Source: Auricularia sp. M13
Lineage: Eukaryota; Basidiomycota; Agaricomycetes; Auriculariales; Auriculariaceae
Assembly: GCA_037042915.1 (NCBI GenBank)
Contig: CM073195.1
Span: forward strand, 1,674,001 to 1,738,000
DNA length: 64,000 nt
Direction of reading: 5' to 3'
Shown here: positions 1 through 10,978 of the stretch, one piece after another
Layout: every line of letters begins with the position of its first letter
Numbering within the stretch: the first letter of the stretch is position 1
The notes under the pieces: model-generated
Database searches by the model: none
Told to the model about the DNA's origin: nothing
The model's input: only the letters and a program-made list of their open reading frames with translations
Made by a program: the position numbers and the translations under genes

Positions 1-513
1 AATTTTTCAGGAGCTTGCTGCTGGAAAACTTCTCGTCCTCCCCGCCAGCTGGCATTCTGCGCGCGCAGACGCCGGCGCCGGCGCAGCGTACACGGTCATC
101 TGTACGTGTCCGCGCCTACGCTTAGATATTCTTACTGTAAGCAATGCACAGCCGTTGTAGATCCCGGCGACCGGGATAGTGGTTGTTTGTGGCAGAATTT
201 ACGGTACCATGTCTAAAAGTATTCGACGAAGCTCGCAGCGCAGCTGCTGCGCGTACTAAGCTCGCCCCTATCGCACCCGGGATGTCAATGGCGTTACAGT
301 TACAGGATAGCGCGCGCGCAGCCGGACCGCGCGCCCCGTAAGCATACATAAGTACGGCGCCGCGGCACACGGAACTCAGCTGCCACTGCACCGTTTTCCG
401 TTTGGTCACTGCAAGTGACGCGCGCGCTCACAGCCTCGACACTTCCAGGGCGGCTTATATGACGGCCTGACTCGTCGCAGCCCAGCCCAAACTCCCTTGC
501 TCAGCACCTGCCA
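1..513. other. upstream intergenic region
   Basis: No supported gene. A TTATAT box at about 455-460 lies some 55 bp before the ATG of the hydrolase at 514 and is a plausible core promoter. A short minus-strand open frame at 122-409 lacks any recognisable domain and was not called. Confidence 0.4.
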
Positions 514-1604
514 ATGTCTGGCTTCAAATCAACACGCGTCGTCATCCCGCACCCCGACGAGCGCGGCGTCGAGCTCGTCGGCGTGCTCGAGCAGCACCCG
601 CACCCGAGCCGGGAGCGCGAGCTCGCCCTGGTGCGTGCCCATAGCAGTCGTGGCTGGCGCTTGACAGCCTGAATGCAGATATGTCACGGCGTGATGGGTC
701 ACAAAGACTACTTGTGGCAGAAGCGCCTCGCGCGCGCGCTGCCGCTGGACACGTTCCGCTTTGACTTCCGCGGAAACCACGAGAGCGGCGGCCGCCAGTG
801 GAATTTTGCGGGCTTCCCAAACGAGGTGGCCGACATCGAGACCGTCGTGCGCTATCTGGACACCGTCCTTGAATACCGCACCGTGCTACTCATCGGCCAC
901 TCGCGCGGCAGCCTTGTCTGCTTCGCATGGCTCATGACCAGCAGCTATGCGCAGCGCGTCCAGGCGTTCGTGAATATTGCTGCAAGGTACCGGATGAAGA
1001 AGATATACGGTAAGCCGGCCACGTGATTATAAACCCCAATTGAGCCCGACTTGCACGCTAGACAAGGCCGGGTTCACCGAGGGCGAGCGCGACCCGGAGA
1101 CGGGGGATTACCTCTGGAAGGCGACGACCGCGCGCAAGCCCAGAGCCGAGCGCGTGTCGGCGGCGGACATCGCGGCGTTCGCGGCGTGGGACACCGCGCG
1201 CACGCGCACGGACTTTCCGCCACACATAGACGTGCTTACCATCCACGGCAAGGCGGATGAGCTTGTCTCCCCGTACGTCTGTCCTTCAGGTGCATGATCG
1301 AGCGCTTTTAGACCTCTATTTGGTAGATTGGATGCTGAACTGTACGACGACGATCTGAGCCAGCGCTCCCCGGGACGGCATACGCTTTACCTCGTGGAGG
1401 GTGCGAATCACTCATTCGACAACGTGCGTGTTATGTTTCTCTCCCAAGACCCTGCTGAGAATGCGAGAATAGGACCGAGAAGAGGTCATCCGCGCCATCG
1501 TGGGATGGTGGGCCGTCCGCGAGCAGGGCCTGCTGAGCAACACCCGCTGGACGCGCACACCGGAAGTGGGTCAGCCGGAGAAGGAGGAGAAGGCGAAGCT
1601 GTAA
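514..1604 (+). CDS. alpha/beta hydrolase (esterase-like)
   Basis: Predicted 295-aa cytosolic serine hydrolase in five exons (514-630, 679-1009, 1062-1272, 1327-1423, 1473-1604), all joins in phase. The oxyanion region reads CHGVMGHKD, the nucleophile elbow is GHSRGS, the acid is probably the Asp in IHGKADELV, and the base is the His in EGANHSF. These are spaced as in compact alpha/beta hydrolases of the serine aminopeptidase S33/dienelactone hydrolase group; basidiomycete relatives are often named ectomycorrhiza-regulated esterases. There is no signal peptide. The tail is rich in Lys and Glu. The substrate cannot be told from sequence. It converges on the reductase gene with about 180 bp between stop codons. 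Confidence 0.85.
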
Positions 1605-1783
1605 GCCTGTCAACGCCATAATGGGGGCGGTCACGTCTGAACCCGGGGTCCGGACGACAGAGACGAGTAATTTACTTGGCTGGAATCACGGACGCTCTGT
1701 AACCTATGTATGTTAGTCCACACACGCATCATCGTCACATATATACGCCCGATAATAATCGTGTATACATGGATTTTTTGCGG

Positions 1784-2596
1784 TCACAGCAGGTACGGGA
1801 TGACGGCAGCACGCTCGCGCGGGTAGTCGGGGAACTTGTCGTGGTACCATTTGTGGCCCTTCCAGGCACGCGGGAGCATCGTGCAGACCTCTGCGGCGAA
1901 GAAGATCCAGGGCGCGGCGGTGGACTTGGGGGTCGGGCAGGCGGCGATCGCGAAGCCGAGCCACTCGAGCCACTCGCAGAGGTAGTTGGGGTACGACACC
2001 CAGCGGTACAGGTAGCCGTATGGTACGGCGTAGTGCGGCTTGCCGTCGGGCCCGTGCGGCGTCTTGCGGCGCAGATTGAGCAGGATCTCGTCGTGCACGA
2101 TGTTGCCGACGAAGCCGGCGAACCAGAGCGCGACGCCCGGCCAGAACCACTTATTGGTGCTCCAGAGGTCGTTCGGGACGGAGGAGGAGAGGAAGGAGCC
2201 CATGAGCGAGCCGTTGAGCGTGTTGAATGCCATCGCGGAAAGCGGGATGATCACGTGCGCGCGAGAACGCACGGGCGTCCGCAGCGGCGAGACGAGCGCG
2301 CGGTTCGTGTAGTGCGCCACGAAAAGGCCCGTGAGCAGGCCCGCAGGGCTGCGCAACGGCGGAGTCGCAGCGGAGAGCGGGTGCTTGAAGAACGCGGTGA
2401 GCAGGCAGATGGGCGAGACGAGCTCCATGACTATCCACGCCTTGATCCCGTCCACCGTCCACTTGGAATCCGGCGTGAAGCGCCCAAACGGCGCGTTCAC
2501 GAAGAACTGCATTGGCCCCGTCACCAAAACCGTCGTCAGGAACCCGCGCGCGAGCGTGTTGTACAGCGCGTCCAGCTTGTCCTGCGGGATGGTCAT
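1784..2596 (-). CDS. 3-oxo-5-alpha-steroid 4-dehydrogenase-like membrane enzyme
   Basis: Intronless 270-aa polytopic protein. The C-terminal half carries the steroid 5-alpha-reductase signature: an HDEILLNLR stretch, then PYGYLYRWVSYPNYLCEW (about residues 190-210), then a terminal ERAAVIPYLL. In this family the C-terminal block binds NADPH and the conserved Asn/Tyr positions serve catalysis; fungal members reduce double bonds in sterols or lipids at the ER. The start ATG at 2596 follows a possible in-frame alternative region with no better Met. The gene shares a 344-bp divergent promoter region with the zinc-knuckle gene. The family call is secure; the physiological substrate is unknown. Confidence 0.85.
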   Translation of the reverse strand: MTIPQDKLDALYNTLARGFLTTVLVTGPMQFFVNAPFGRFTPDSKWTVDGIKAWIVMELVSPICLLTAFFKHPLSAATPPLRSPAGLLTGLFVAHYTNRALVSPLRTPVRSRAHVIIPLSAMAFNTLNGSLMGSFLSSSVPNDLWSTNKWFWPGVALWFAGFVGNIVHDEILLNLRRKTPHGPDGKPHYAVPYGYLYRWVSYPNYLCEWLEWLGFAIAACPTPKSTAAPWIFFAAEVCTMLPRAWKGHKWYHDKFPDYPRERAAVIPYLL

Positions 2597-2940
2597 CGTA
2601 GGGAGGAACGTTTTATAAAGTCCGCCATCACGTGGAGCCCGATCGCCGTCCCCCCCGCATCAAACAGCGCGATGCCTCCGCGTGGGAGACAGACCGTTTG
2701 TCTGAATGAGCAGGAGTCCCGGAAAACAGATTTAAAGGACAAATCATCCATTGAATCGGATTTTTTGTGAGGCAATTACGTCGGATCTCGGCAAAATTAT
2801 TCTCACAAGGATCTGTAATCCAGTAAATGAGCCCTCGATTAAATTTCCTTTCGATTTTAGTGTCCCTTTGATGCCAATTTCTGAATTCCGGAGAGTTGTG
2901 TCAGTTTTCAGCTGAGGTTTCGGAGGTAGCCGACGGAACC

Positions 2941-3569
2941 ATGTCCAAGTTCGCTCCCCACCGCCGCGGCACGAACAACGCGCGCGCGACGCCGTCGACC
3001 GTCTGCCAAAGATGCCTTGGAACAGGTGAGTCTATGCTCACCCGTATGCGTGGGCGCTGCTCAGAATACCTCAGGTCACTTCACCTACCAATGCAAGGGC
3101 GAGCGGCCGTACATCTCGCGCCCATCGCGCACCCAGCAGCTTGAGAAACCAGAGCTCGCAGAGAAGCTGCGCAGAAAGCTTGCGCTGGACGCCCCGCCGC
3201 CGGCGGAGGCTCAGGGTACGGCGAACAAGATACTGGAGCAGAAGGAGAAGGAGCGCGAGCGGAAGCGGGCCAGGAGGTGCGTGGTGCTTTACTGCTCCGA
3301 ATACTGATACTGATTCATATATCCGCTGCTGTAGTTTCTCGCGCTCAGATTCGGGCTCCTCGTCGTCTTCGTCTTCGTCGGGATCCGACAGCGACAGCGA
3401 TAGTGGCAGTGGTAGCGACAGTGACTCATCCAGCTCCCGCTCTGGCTCAGACTCAGACTCGCGCTCGTCAAGGTCTCGCACACGCTCAGGGAGGTCCCGG
3501 TCGCGCTCGAGCGGTCGCAGTCCTAGTCGAAAGCGCGTGCGGCGCTCGTCTCGCAGTTCCAGCCGTTAG
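2941..3569 (+). CDS. CCHC zinc-knuckle protein with Ser/Arg-rich tail
   Basis: Three exons (2941-3025, 3075-3276, 3335-3569) encode about 173 aa. The zinc knuckle is split by intron 1: CQRCLGTGHFTYQC fits C-x2-C-x4-H-x4-C exactly once spliced. It is followed by a charged helix (KEKERERKRARR) and a low-complexity SDSDSGSG/RSRSRSS tail like that of SR splicing proteins. The arrangement matches fungal relatives of ZCCHC10. RNA binding and a nuclear location are inferred from the knuckle and the SR tail, not shown. The intron interrupting the knuckle confirms the splice model. Confidence 0.85.
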
Positions 3570-4315
3570 ATGCTCCTCAAATGTCTCGCTATTGTACACA
3601 TTCACATTGGCGCCAGTTCGGAATTTATATCGGCTTTGCCTGCGCTCCTGGTCTTTCTCCGTTGAATTGTTCGATTCTATTCTGGCAGCGTCTCCTCACC
3701 GAGAGCCGACGGCGGGACGTTAACCTGCAACTCAACTAGGCGTCTGCTCGACCTTTTTGGTCTTCACCTGCTAGGAGCTACGGTCATCGTGACTAGACAC
3801 GTCTTCAAACACATTGTGATCCTTCGCAACCGTCAAAATTGGCGACATCCCACGCCGCAGAGAGATAAACAAAAACGACGTTCTCCGGGATCCTCATCAT
3901 CCTCTGCAACCGCGTCGCCCCCCACAGTTAAACGATCCTCCTGAGACTCTTGGCGGCTTTGAACGCCTCGCCCTCTGCCAAGAGTAGCGCTCGGCGCATT
4001 GTACGACGATCTCGAATGCCTCGGTTTATGGTGCGCTCGTGGTGGCCAGCGCTCTAAAGTTCTGCAAGCCTACAGTGCCGGCGCTGTCAGGCGCAACTCG
4101 GCCAGAATCTGTCGGAGCTCGCAGCACCGCGGAAACTCATCACTTTTTTTACCATTCTCTCAGCGCCCTTCTAAGCCTCTTCCTCCTCCGCAGCGTGCTT
4201 CACACCATATATGATGTCCGTGGGTATACATGTACTGTACATTCTAGCGTCCGCACAGCGTCGCGTCACTACACACTTGTTGTTTGTTGTCCGTCCCCCC
4301 CCCCCCCCCTTCTGC
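3570..4315. other. intergenic region with poly-C tract
   Basis: Convergent 3-prime flanks of the zinc-knuckle gene and the first DUF6699-like gene. No coding signal seen. A run of about 15 cytosines lies near 4295-4309. Confidence 0.4.
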
Positions 4316-4910
4316 TCAGTGCATTCTCACAATCAACGTCCCGTCGATCGATGCCACGACGCTGAGCAAGTGGCGCATCCCGAGCAAACGGTCAATTCTT
4401 CTCACTGGCAGTCCATGACCCGGCGTATTATTTGCCACCGCAGGCTCCTCAGTCGTAAGAGCTTGCCTCATGGCCTCAAGTACGTCCCCGATCGTCACTG
4501 GCCGAGTGTATTGGAGCGTGACATCCCAGGCGCGGGGACAGGCGCTGAAGTGGATCGTAGCGCAACCGCACGACGGGTTGGTCGCGGGGAGATCGAGCAT
4601 GTCCGCGCTGATTGGGATGAGTTCTCTTCGGGAAACGACTCGCGCGGTGCTCGGTGGTAAGGTGACGTCGTGAACCATAGCAGCTCCGGCCAGCAGGAAA
4701 TGCGTAGTGACGACTGCGGTCGGATGGGATGATATGAGACTCAACACCCTAACTTCGCGGCGGTATAGACGTACCCGCGCCGCGCCCCATATCGAGCGGA
4801 AGGGGTATTGTGCGAAGTCGTGGCGCGTCTGGGGGAGCGGCGCTGCTACCAGTGGTCCCATGAGGAGAACGATGTCCAGAGAACGTGTGAGCTGAACGTC
4901 GTGCAGCCAT
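4316..4910 (-). CDS. DUF6699-like protein 1
   Basis: Two exons (4775-4910 and 4316-4713; phase-1 intron of 61 nt) encode 177 aa. Exon 1 is a short Ser/Pro-rich leader ending in APRLRTIPLPL. Exon 2 opens VVTTHFLLAGAAMVHDVTLP and carries LDLPATNPS, WDVTLQY, the block VTIGDVLEAMRQALTTEE and the terminus TLIVRMH. The order (hydrophobic strand, D-V/L-x-x-P-P, PAT-x-P, W-x-V, VTVGDVL helix) fits the fungal DUF6699 domain, whose function is unknown. No signal peptide or membrane span. A TATATAAG box lies about 55 bp before the ATG. It is the first of four same-strand paralogues in 7 kb. Confidence 0.75.
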
Positions 4911-4962
4911 TGGAATCAGGTGGTCTGGTCCGAACGCTCTGCTGACCCAAAGCGCTTTGACT

Positions 4963-4969
4963 TATATAT
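4963..4969 (-). promoter_or_regulatory. TATA box of DUF6699-like gene 1
   Basis: TATATAAG read on the minus strand, 53-59 bp upstream of the ATG at 4910. The same spacing recurs at four paralogues. Confidence 0.55.
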
Positions 4970-7426
4970 GGGTGCACTGGCCTGCTTCAGTCACACATGC
5001 TGCCTCTAATAAGGCGAGATTCTCGCCAGTGCGCCCTAGTATTTCGGGCGGAACAACAGCAACGCGATGGAGAAACTTCCCCAATGGGCACTCTGAATCA
5101 TCCTGTCAGGGCTACCCCGCGGCAGTACGCGAGGGCGCTCTTCCTTCCAGCTTCTTGCGCCTCTTGCGCCTGACAAACACTGTGTGGAATGTTTGGTGGC
5201 TATGACAGTCGAATGCAGCGCAATCGTGTCGGCGCGCGTCGGGAGCTACTATGGCGTCCATTTGGTTGCAATGCAAGGTCTCGCTCGACGCGTCAGAGGC
5301 ACGGCCCTGATAGATGTCCTATCGCCAGGAACCCCTTTTCTGCGCGTATCCCCCTGTAGACTCAGCAGCTCAGCGCGGCGGAACTGGCACCGCATGGGGT
5401 TTACGTTCGGACACCCATTGAGCTAGACATTGACATGCCGCGCACTCGTCCTGTCAGGCCTTCCGCCCGGGACGACAGCACTTGCACGCTGACACAGCTC
5501 AGACGATCTGTAGTCGATGTGACTCGCAGTCGCATACTACCAGTACGGTACTTATTTCTCCTACGCCACCTGTTTCCACGGCCTACACATCACGCGTCGC
5601 TTCCCCCAGGGGATTTGTGTGGACACCATGTCCGGGGTACACAGGGGGTATACACGATGCCTGTCATTGCCTGAGTGCATTACGTACTTTCAATGCAAGC
5701 TTCGCCGAACCATCGGTTTAGCTCCATACATAAGAAGCATTGAAAGTATATGATTGAGTACGTGATATTATACTGTAAGGCTCCGGATGATGGAGCAGTC
5801 CCTTGACTATGGATGATAGAGGCTCGGACTCCAGCTATGCGAAACCCCTACCAGCTCTGCAGGACCGTTTGTGCTTTTACTTCCATCGCATTGACCAAAT
5901 CGGCGGATATCCAGACGAAGCAGGCGGCAGAGCTCGCATTCCGTCACTCAATCTCAGCGCTTGAGGCAGATCATCACGTCTTACCTTTGACACCGTTCCG
6001 TTTGAGGTATCTGTTTACAATGTTCCCTGGAGAATCTTTCCTGTTTTTGGCCACCCGCGGCTTTCGCTTGCGTTGCTATGTCGATTTGGTCAATGCTCAC
6101 GGTGTGACAGGAAACCGCGCTCAGCGCTAAGTCCCGCTCGAACCCCGTACCGATCACACGTTCGGCTTGCGCGAGAACGCCGTGCACTTACGGGTGTCGT
6201 CCTTAAACAGCCATGCTATCTACTTGCGACCGGGGGGTCTTTGAAGAGGGCTCAGAAAGGAAGGAAGGAAGAACGGTCAGATCCCCATCTGCGACCCTTG
6301 GGTAGCGCGCGAGTTTGCGACCTATCACACCGCCTGGCCGCGAGTTGTCAATGTTGAAATGAAAGACACGGCGCAAACAGAATCGACCAGCAAGCAAACT
6401 CGGAAAGTGGTTCATGCAAAGGTGAGTGTATTGATTTCCACGCGTTTGACTGGACAAGTAGCGCGGCTGGAATGATGGGTACATGCAGCATAATACACGA
6501 CCCATACGGTCGCACGGGGTAGCGGCGAGCGCAAAAGGTAGCGGGTCCGGCCAATTCGCGCGAGACAGCGGAGGCAGAGTATGAGGCGGGATCGGGTGGG
6601 TGGCAAGCATGAGGCATCGCGCGCGGTGACTGCGTGCCTGCATGGCGCGATAAGGCGGGCCTGGCGTATGCTGACGTCGCCCGCACAATGCCGATGTGCG
6701 TGTCAATGTGCAATGGTAGCCCTGCTCGGCGCATGCAGCGGTAGCCGGCGGCGGGGATATGCGCCGCCGGTGTCCTCCGCGGGCCTCGTGCGCGTGTCGT
6801 ACGATCAGTGGCGCAGTGACTCGGCATTCTGAGGGGTATCGTGGGAAGGCCATGGCTGCAATACGAGTCGCGGCGGCAGTGGGCTGGGAACACGAACTAA
6901 TGGTGCGGAAACCCCGAGGCGAGGTGGACAGGTGGACCAGAGCACTATATGGTGACATAGCACACGCGTCCAGTGGCGCCATTTCGTCGCCGACGATGAG
7001 AGGCAAAGGGAGAAGGAAGTTGGCCAAACAGACAAAAACTCTGGACACAATCGCCGGAGATTCGGACATACCGGAATAATCGGCCGTAGCAGTCCTAAGG
7101 CCGTCCACACGACATTCAACCTCATCGTACCATGACCACCTTCACCCACTTGACCAAGGCAGTATCAACCTGGCCCGCCCGACATTGAGGGGTTAAGGGC
7201 GAACTCAGGTCTTACTACCGAAGGTATGCACATAGAAATTGCTTCACATCAAGGATCAAGTCCGTGTATACATAGAGAAACAGAATAATTATAAACAAGC
7301 ATGTTAACAAATTGAATCTTGAACAACGGCAGCTAGGCATTTGTGTCACAGTGTTCAACAACACATTTTTAGCGCCCGCGCAGCGTTCTCCGAATAAATA
7401 TCATTATTCTTTTCTTCAGCTCAAGT
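4970..7426. other. long intergenic region
   Basis: About 2.4 kb without a supported gene. The longest open frame (minus strand, 6203-7108, 301 codons) has no domain, no consistent intron signals and Cys/His/Pro-rich composition like a chance frame. It may hold a decayed DUF6699 copy, but I could not align one. Confidence 0.4.
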
Positions 7427-8025
7427 TCAGTGCAATCTGACGATTAAACGTCCGTCGATGGAAGCTTCGACGCTGTGCAGGTGCTGAACGCCGCGCAAGC
7501 GCTGAATCCGTGGGACTCTCCGCATCCGCACATCGTGCGTCGTTGGAAATCCCAGGACTTCCTCAGTTGTGAGCGCTTGCCAGGCAGCAGCAAGAACGTC
7601 GCCGACAGTTACTCCGCTGGAGCGCGCTATCGTAACATCCCACTCGCGGGGACAGCCATTGAAGTGGATGGTCGCGTGCCTCCATGATGGAGACGTCGCA
7701 GGAAGGTTCAGGATGTCTGCGCTAATCGCAACATATCCCCTCCTAGACACGATTTGGGCGGTACTGGGCGGCAAGGCCAAGTTGTAGAACATGGCACCTC
7801 CCGCCAGTAGGAAGTGCGTGTTTACAATCGCTGTTTAAGGAAACGGAATGAGAATCTATTGCTCGCGCACGGTCTAGACGCACCAGGATGCGTGTCCAGT
7901 GGAAGCGGCACAGTGCGAAGTCGAGGTGCGCCAGGATAAGAATTGGGGCGTGCAGAGCTGCTGGCAACCGTTGATGAGGGAGCAGAGCAGCCGAAGACAC
8001 TCTGCAGTGAGCGGTTTGCTGCCAT
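7427..8025 (-). CDS. DUF6699-like protein 2
   Basis: Exons 7884-8025 and 7427-7830 (phase-1 intron of 53 nt) give 181 aa. Exon 1 encodes a Ser/Ala/Pro leader ending APRLRTVPLPLDTHPG. Exon 2 begins AIVNTHFLLAGGAMFYNLAL and contains LNLPATSPSW, REWDVTIARSS, VTVGDVLAAAWQALTTEE and the terminus IVRLH. It is clearly a paralogue of gene 1, with the same intron position and phase, the same residue spacing and the same C-terminal LIVR(L/M)H. Function unknown; a soluble cytoplasmic or nuclear protein is inferred from the absence of targeting signals. Confidence 0.78.
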
Positions 8026-8080
8026 TGCACAACTGGACTGTGGCGTGAATGTTTCTGACTGACCCATGAACGCGTTCACC

Positions 8081-8086
8081 TATATA
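8081..8086 (-). promoter_or_regulatory. TATA box of DUF6699-like gene 2
   Basis: TATATA on the minus strand about 56-61 bp before the ATG at 8025, followed upstream by a CG-alternating stretch. Confidence 0.5.
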
Positions 8087-8690
8087 CGCGCGCGCGCGCC
8101 CGCGTCTGCTGCGCGAGAGCCGGCATGCTTGCTGCGCCGGACTCCAGGGTGTCTCAGTGCAAGGAGTCGATGCTCTGCAGCTCACTTCTTGTCTAGGAAA
8201 ACACAGCCCGGTGACGCGGCGGTGGCGGTTTTGCAGCCGTGTCGGACGGCTGGCGCCAGCATTCACTACTTACAGTACCAGAGGGCACGCGAGAAACTCA
8301 ATGCGTCGCAGTCCTGGGTGGTCGGAGCTGGCTGTGCGACAGGTTCTGGTCAAGGGCGCTCCTTTCGGACCCAGCCGGGTGCTGTACGCTGCGCCGAAGA
8401 CCGGGCTCAAAGAAGTCGCGCTGGACGCAGAAAATTTCTCCGACAGCTCAAGGTCCATCCGTAGGACTGTGAAGCGCTCCCATTACCGCTGCGGTTGCGT
8501 ATTGGACTCGGGATTCAGGTGAGCCAGCGTTCAACAATGGATTTTTGGTAACATCGGCTGCAGATGTGGTCCAAAGATCCAACATCCCGAATCGTCTATT
8601 TTTGCGCTGTAGGCAATCTGCTAACAGACGGGTGAGTTCGCAGATCTCCTGTTAGTAGGAGGTATTTTACATACATCTCAATATGACACT
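8087..8690. other. intergenic region
   Basis: About 600 bp between DUF6699-like genes 2 and 3, holding only the promoter of gene 2 and 3-prime flank of gene 3. A 132-codon plus-strand frame here has no recognisable feature. Confidence 0.4.
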
Positions 8691-9282
8691 TTAATGCAAC
8701 CGTACGCAAAGATCTCCTCGGCCAACGCTTGCCACAGATAATAGCATGTGGCGGCCTCTGAGAAAATCGAGTCGCCGCACCCACCGTCTCCGGGGGCCAT
8801 ATGGAGTTTGCTCGACAAACTCCTTTACGCGGGTCAGAGAGTTGTGGATAGCGTAGAGAACGTCTCCGACGGTGATAAAGCCCGTTGTCTTCGACAGCGG
8901 CACACTCCAGCCTTGCCAATGCGGGTAGCTGCCGAAATGGAGAGTGGTGTGGGCACACGGTGGATCCACGGCTGGCTGCCCCAGCATGTAGAGAGAAACG
9001 CGTTGGTAGCCGGCTCTGGAGAGAATCTGGGCGGTCCAAGGCGGCTGAGAGACGTCGTATACTAGTGCGCCGCCCGTAAGAAGATAATGAGGCATGACGT
9101 GCACTACGTAGATGCGAATGCTCAGTGAGTAACTTTCCGATGTATATTCGTTACTAACCATCTCGTCTGTACGGCGGCAACGGTATTGGGACAACGTACG
9201 GCGCATCGGGACATCGAGGGGCCCCTTGCATTGCTCTTGGTAGATGTGTGTATGCATAGCGAGAAGCGAACGGCCAAGCCAT
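8691..9282 (-). CDS. DUF6699-like protein 3
   Basis: Exons 9159-9282 and 8691-9103 (phase-1 intron of 55 nt) give 178 aa. Exon 1 ends PYVVPIPLPPYRRDG, a diverged form of the PRLRTIPLPL leader motif. Exon 2 starts VHVMPHYLLTGGALVYDVSQ and carries GQPAVDPP, WSVPLSK, the block ITVGDVLYAIHNSLTRV and the terminus CVRLH. I chose the ATG at 9282 over the in-frame ATG at 9336 because the TATAAAT box overlaps 9336, so transcription should start downstream of it. Divergence from genes 1 and 2 is clear, but the architecture is identical. Confidence 0.7.
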
Positions 9283-9334
9283 GAAGGCGCCAGAGCTATG
9301 CAATACCGCACCCTGGTTTCTCCAGTGACCAGTC

Positions 9335-9341
9335 ATTTATA
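9335..9341 (-). promoter_or_regulatory. TATA box of DUF6699-like gene 3
   Basis: TATAAAT on the minus strand about 53-59 bp before the chosen ATG at 9282. It decides the start codon, because it overlaps the upstream in-frame ATG. Confidence 0.5.
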
Positions 9342-10337
9342 GGATGCCCGGGCATTGCCAGTGTTTCTCGCTCACTTCTGAGTTGTTGAATCTCGGCACG
9401 GCTCTAGCGCAAACCTTCACCTTGAAGCATCAGATGATGGGACCGAGCTGAGATGCCCTGCCCACCCCTTTCGAAGGACGGCGTTTGCGGTATTGTATTG
9501 ACTTGTGCGAGCTTCGCGAGCTGGCCGTGTGTCTCTTCGGGTTGCAGTAAGGATCTAATCGGATAAGCCACATGGTGCACAAAGCTGTATCCACCGAGAA
9601 TAGAGAAAGATTGCGGGTACAGTACTCTGGGCAGAAAGTGTGAAATATTGCACGACCGTAAGCGAAGTTGAGACCAGCGCGCGGGAACTTGGCTTCACGC
9701 ACGCTCAGCGTCATGCATGAGACAGCAGCATAGTCTGCCTCCGCCGGCAGGGTCTACACCAGCAAGCGCTTGATGATGAGCAAGCCAGCTCCACTCATTG
9801 AGTGGCTAAGATGGGTGCGGTTGTAGCTCAATCCCCAGTTGTACAGTGTTGAAGCGATGCCGAGTCGACGATTTGCATTGCTTTTCTGAATCGAACTGTT
9901 TCATGTGGCAGAGTCCGATATACGCAATGTTACCTGCTCGTCGCTTGAAGAAGCAAGGACCCCAAGCGCCTCACTCAGCTCCGCGTCGTGCTGTGCGTCG
10001 TCCAGATCAAAAGCATGCGAGCGATGCAGAACACTGCAATAGTATCCGAGCTTCGCGACCGGCTCGTCTCACCGGGCCAGACGCGTATGGCGATGTCTTT
10101 TTCTGGGGAACTGACGACGCTCGTGTTTTCACGTGAGCGGGAAGCTACATATACAAGAGCCAATGTTTCACCGTACCGTCGACACCCAAGGCTCCAGTCA
10201 AAGTCCTGGCTCGAAAGTAGAAGGTATCATTTATACATACACAGGTGGTATCATACAAGCTTCAGAGTCGAAGGACAGCAGGTTATCAACAAATAGAAGT
10301 GCCACAGAGCCTGGCACCCTCCGCAGTGGACTCGTGA
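9342..10337. other. intergenic region
   Basis: About 1 kb between DUF6699-like genes 3 and 4 with short frames only; nothing further seen. Confidence 0.4.
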
Positions 10338-10978
10338 TCATGCCAAAAAGACCGTAAACTCATCGTCGCCGTCGCTACGGATCCGGACGCGCCATTGTTC
10401 AGCATGCGTCGACGCACGCATCACATCCATGCGAGTCCTCTCCGGACTCTCCGCTAAAGGCTTCTTGAGTGCTTGTTCGATCGCGAACAATACCGCGTTG
10501 ACAGTAGCGCCGCGCTCAAGCCGCCGGATCTTAAGCTGGACATCCCAGTCCTCGGGCAGGCCAGCGAAACGGAGGTTGAGGACATGCATGAGTGGGAATG
10601 TGGCATCCGCCTCCAGAGATTCGCCATCCAGTTGGCCTGCCTCAGATGGAGCGTCGCAGATCCAGCGACGCACGTCTGCCGACGCCGCGCTGCTAGAGTA
10701 GATCAAGTTGCCCTCGCGAAGAACAGGGTGGAGGATGCACTGAACGGATGCCTCGTAGTCTAGAGCCCGGAGTCAAGGTCAGATCGCACGGGATGCAGTA
10801 GACTGTGGGAAGTGTACGCACGACCGCCCACGGGGAAACATGGCGTTAAGTCGGGCAGCGCTACCGGGGCCATATATGGGGCCGGCGGACACGCTGTGCG
10901 ATCTGACAGATTGTATGCATCCCACACCCGACGAGCATGAGGATTCCAGGACGAGGTCTCGACGGCATTGCCGTCCAT
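10338..10978 (-). CDS. DUF6699-like protein 4 (divergent)
   Basis: Exons 10822-10978 and 10338-10759 (phase-1 intron of 62 nt) give 192 aa. Exon 1 has APYMAPVALPDL where the paralogues have PRLRTIPLPL. Exon 2 begins HYEASVQCILHPVLREGNLI, continues with LNLRFAGLPEDWDVQL and ATVNAVLFAIEQALKKP, and ends DDEFTVFLA. The W-D-V strand and the VNAVL helix place it in the same family, and the ending matches the plus-strand copy at 31231 (DFVVFLAP). No TATA box is evident at the usual distance. This is the most diverged member of the left array. Confidence 0.62.

Noticed and set aside
4295-4309. Run of about 15 cytosines
   Set aside because: Simple homopolymer in a 3-prime flank; no functional context, and length may vary with sequencing.
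6203-7108. 301-codon minus-strand open frame in the long gap of the DUF6699 array
   Set aside because: Cys/His/Pro-rich composition, no domain and no paralogy to neighbours; long chance frames are expected in GC-rich DNA.
8066-8464. 132-codon plus-strand frame opposite the promoter of DUF6699-like gene 2
   Set aside because: Starts inside the neighbouring TATA/CG-repeat region and encodes low-complexity Arg/Ala sequence with no homology signal.
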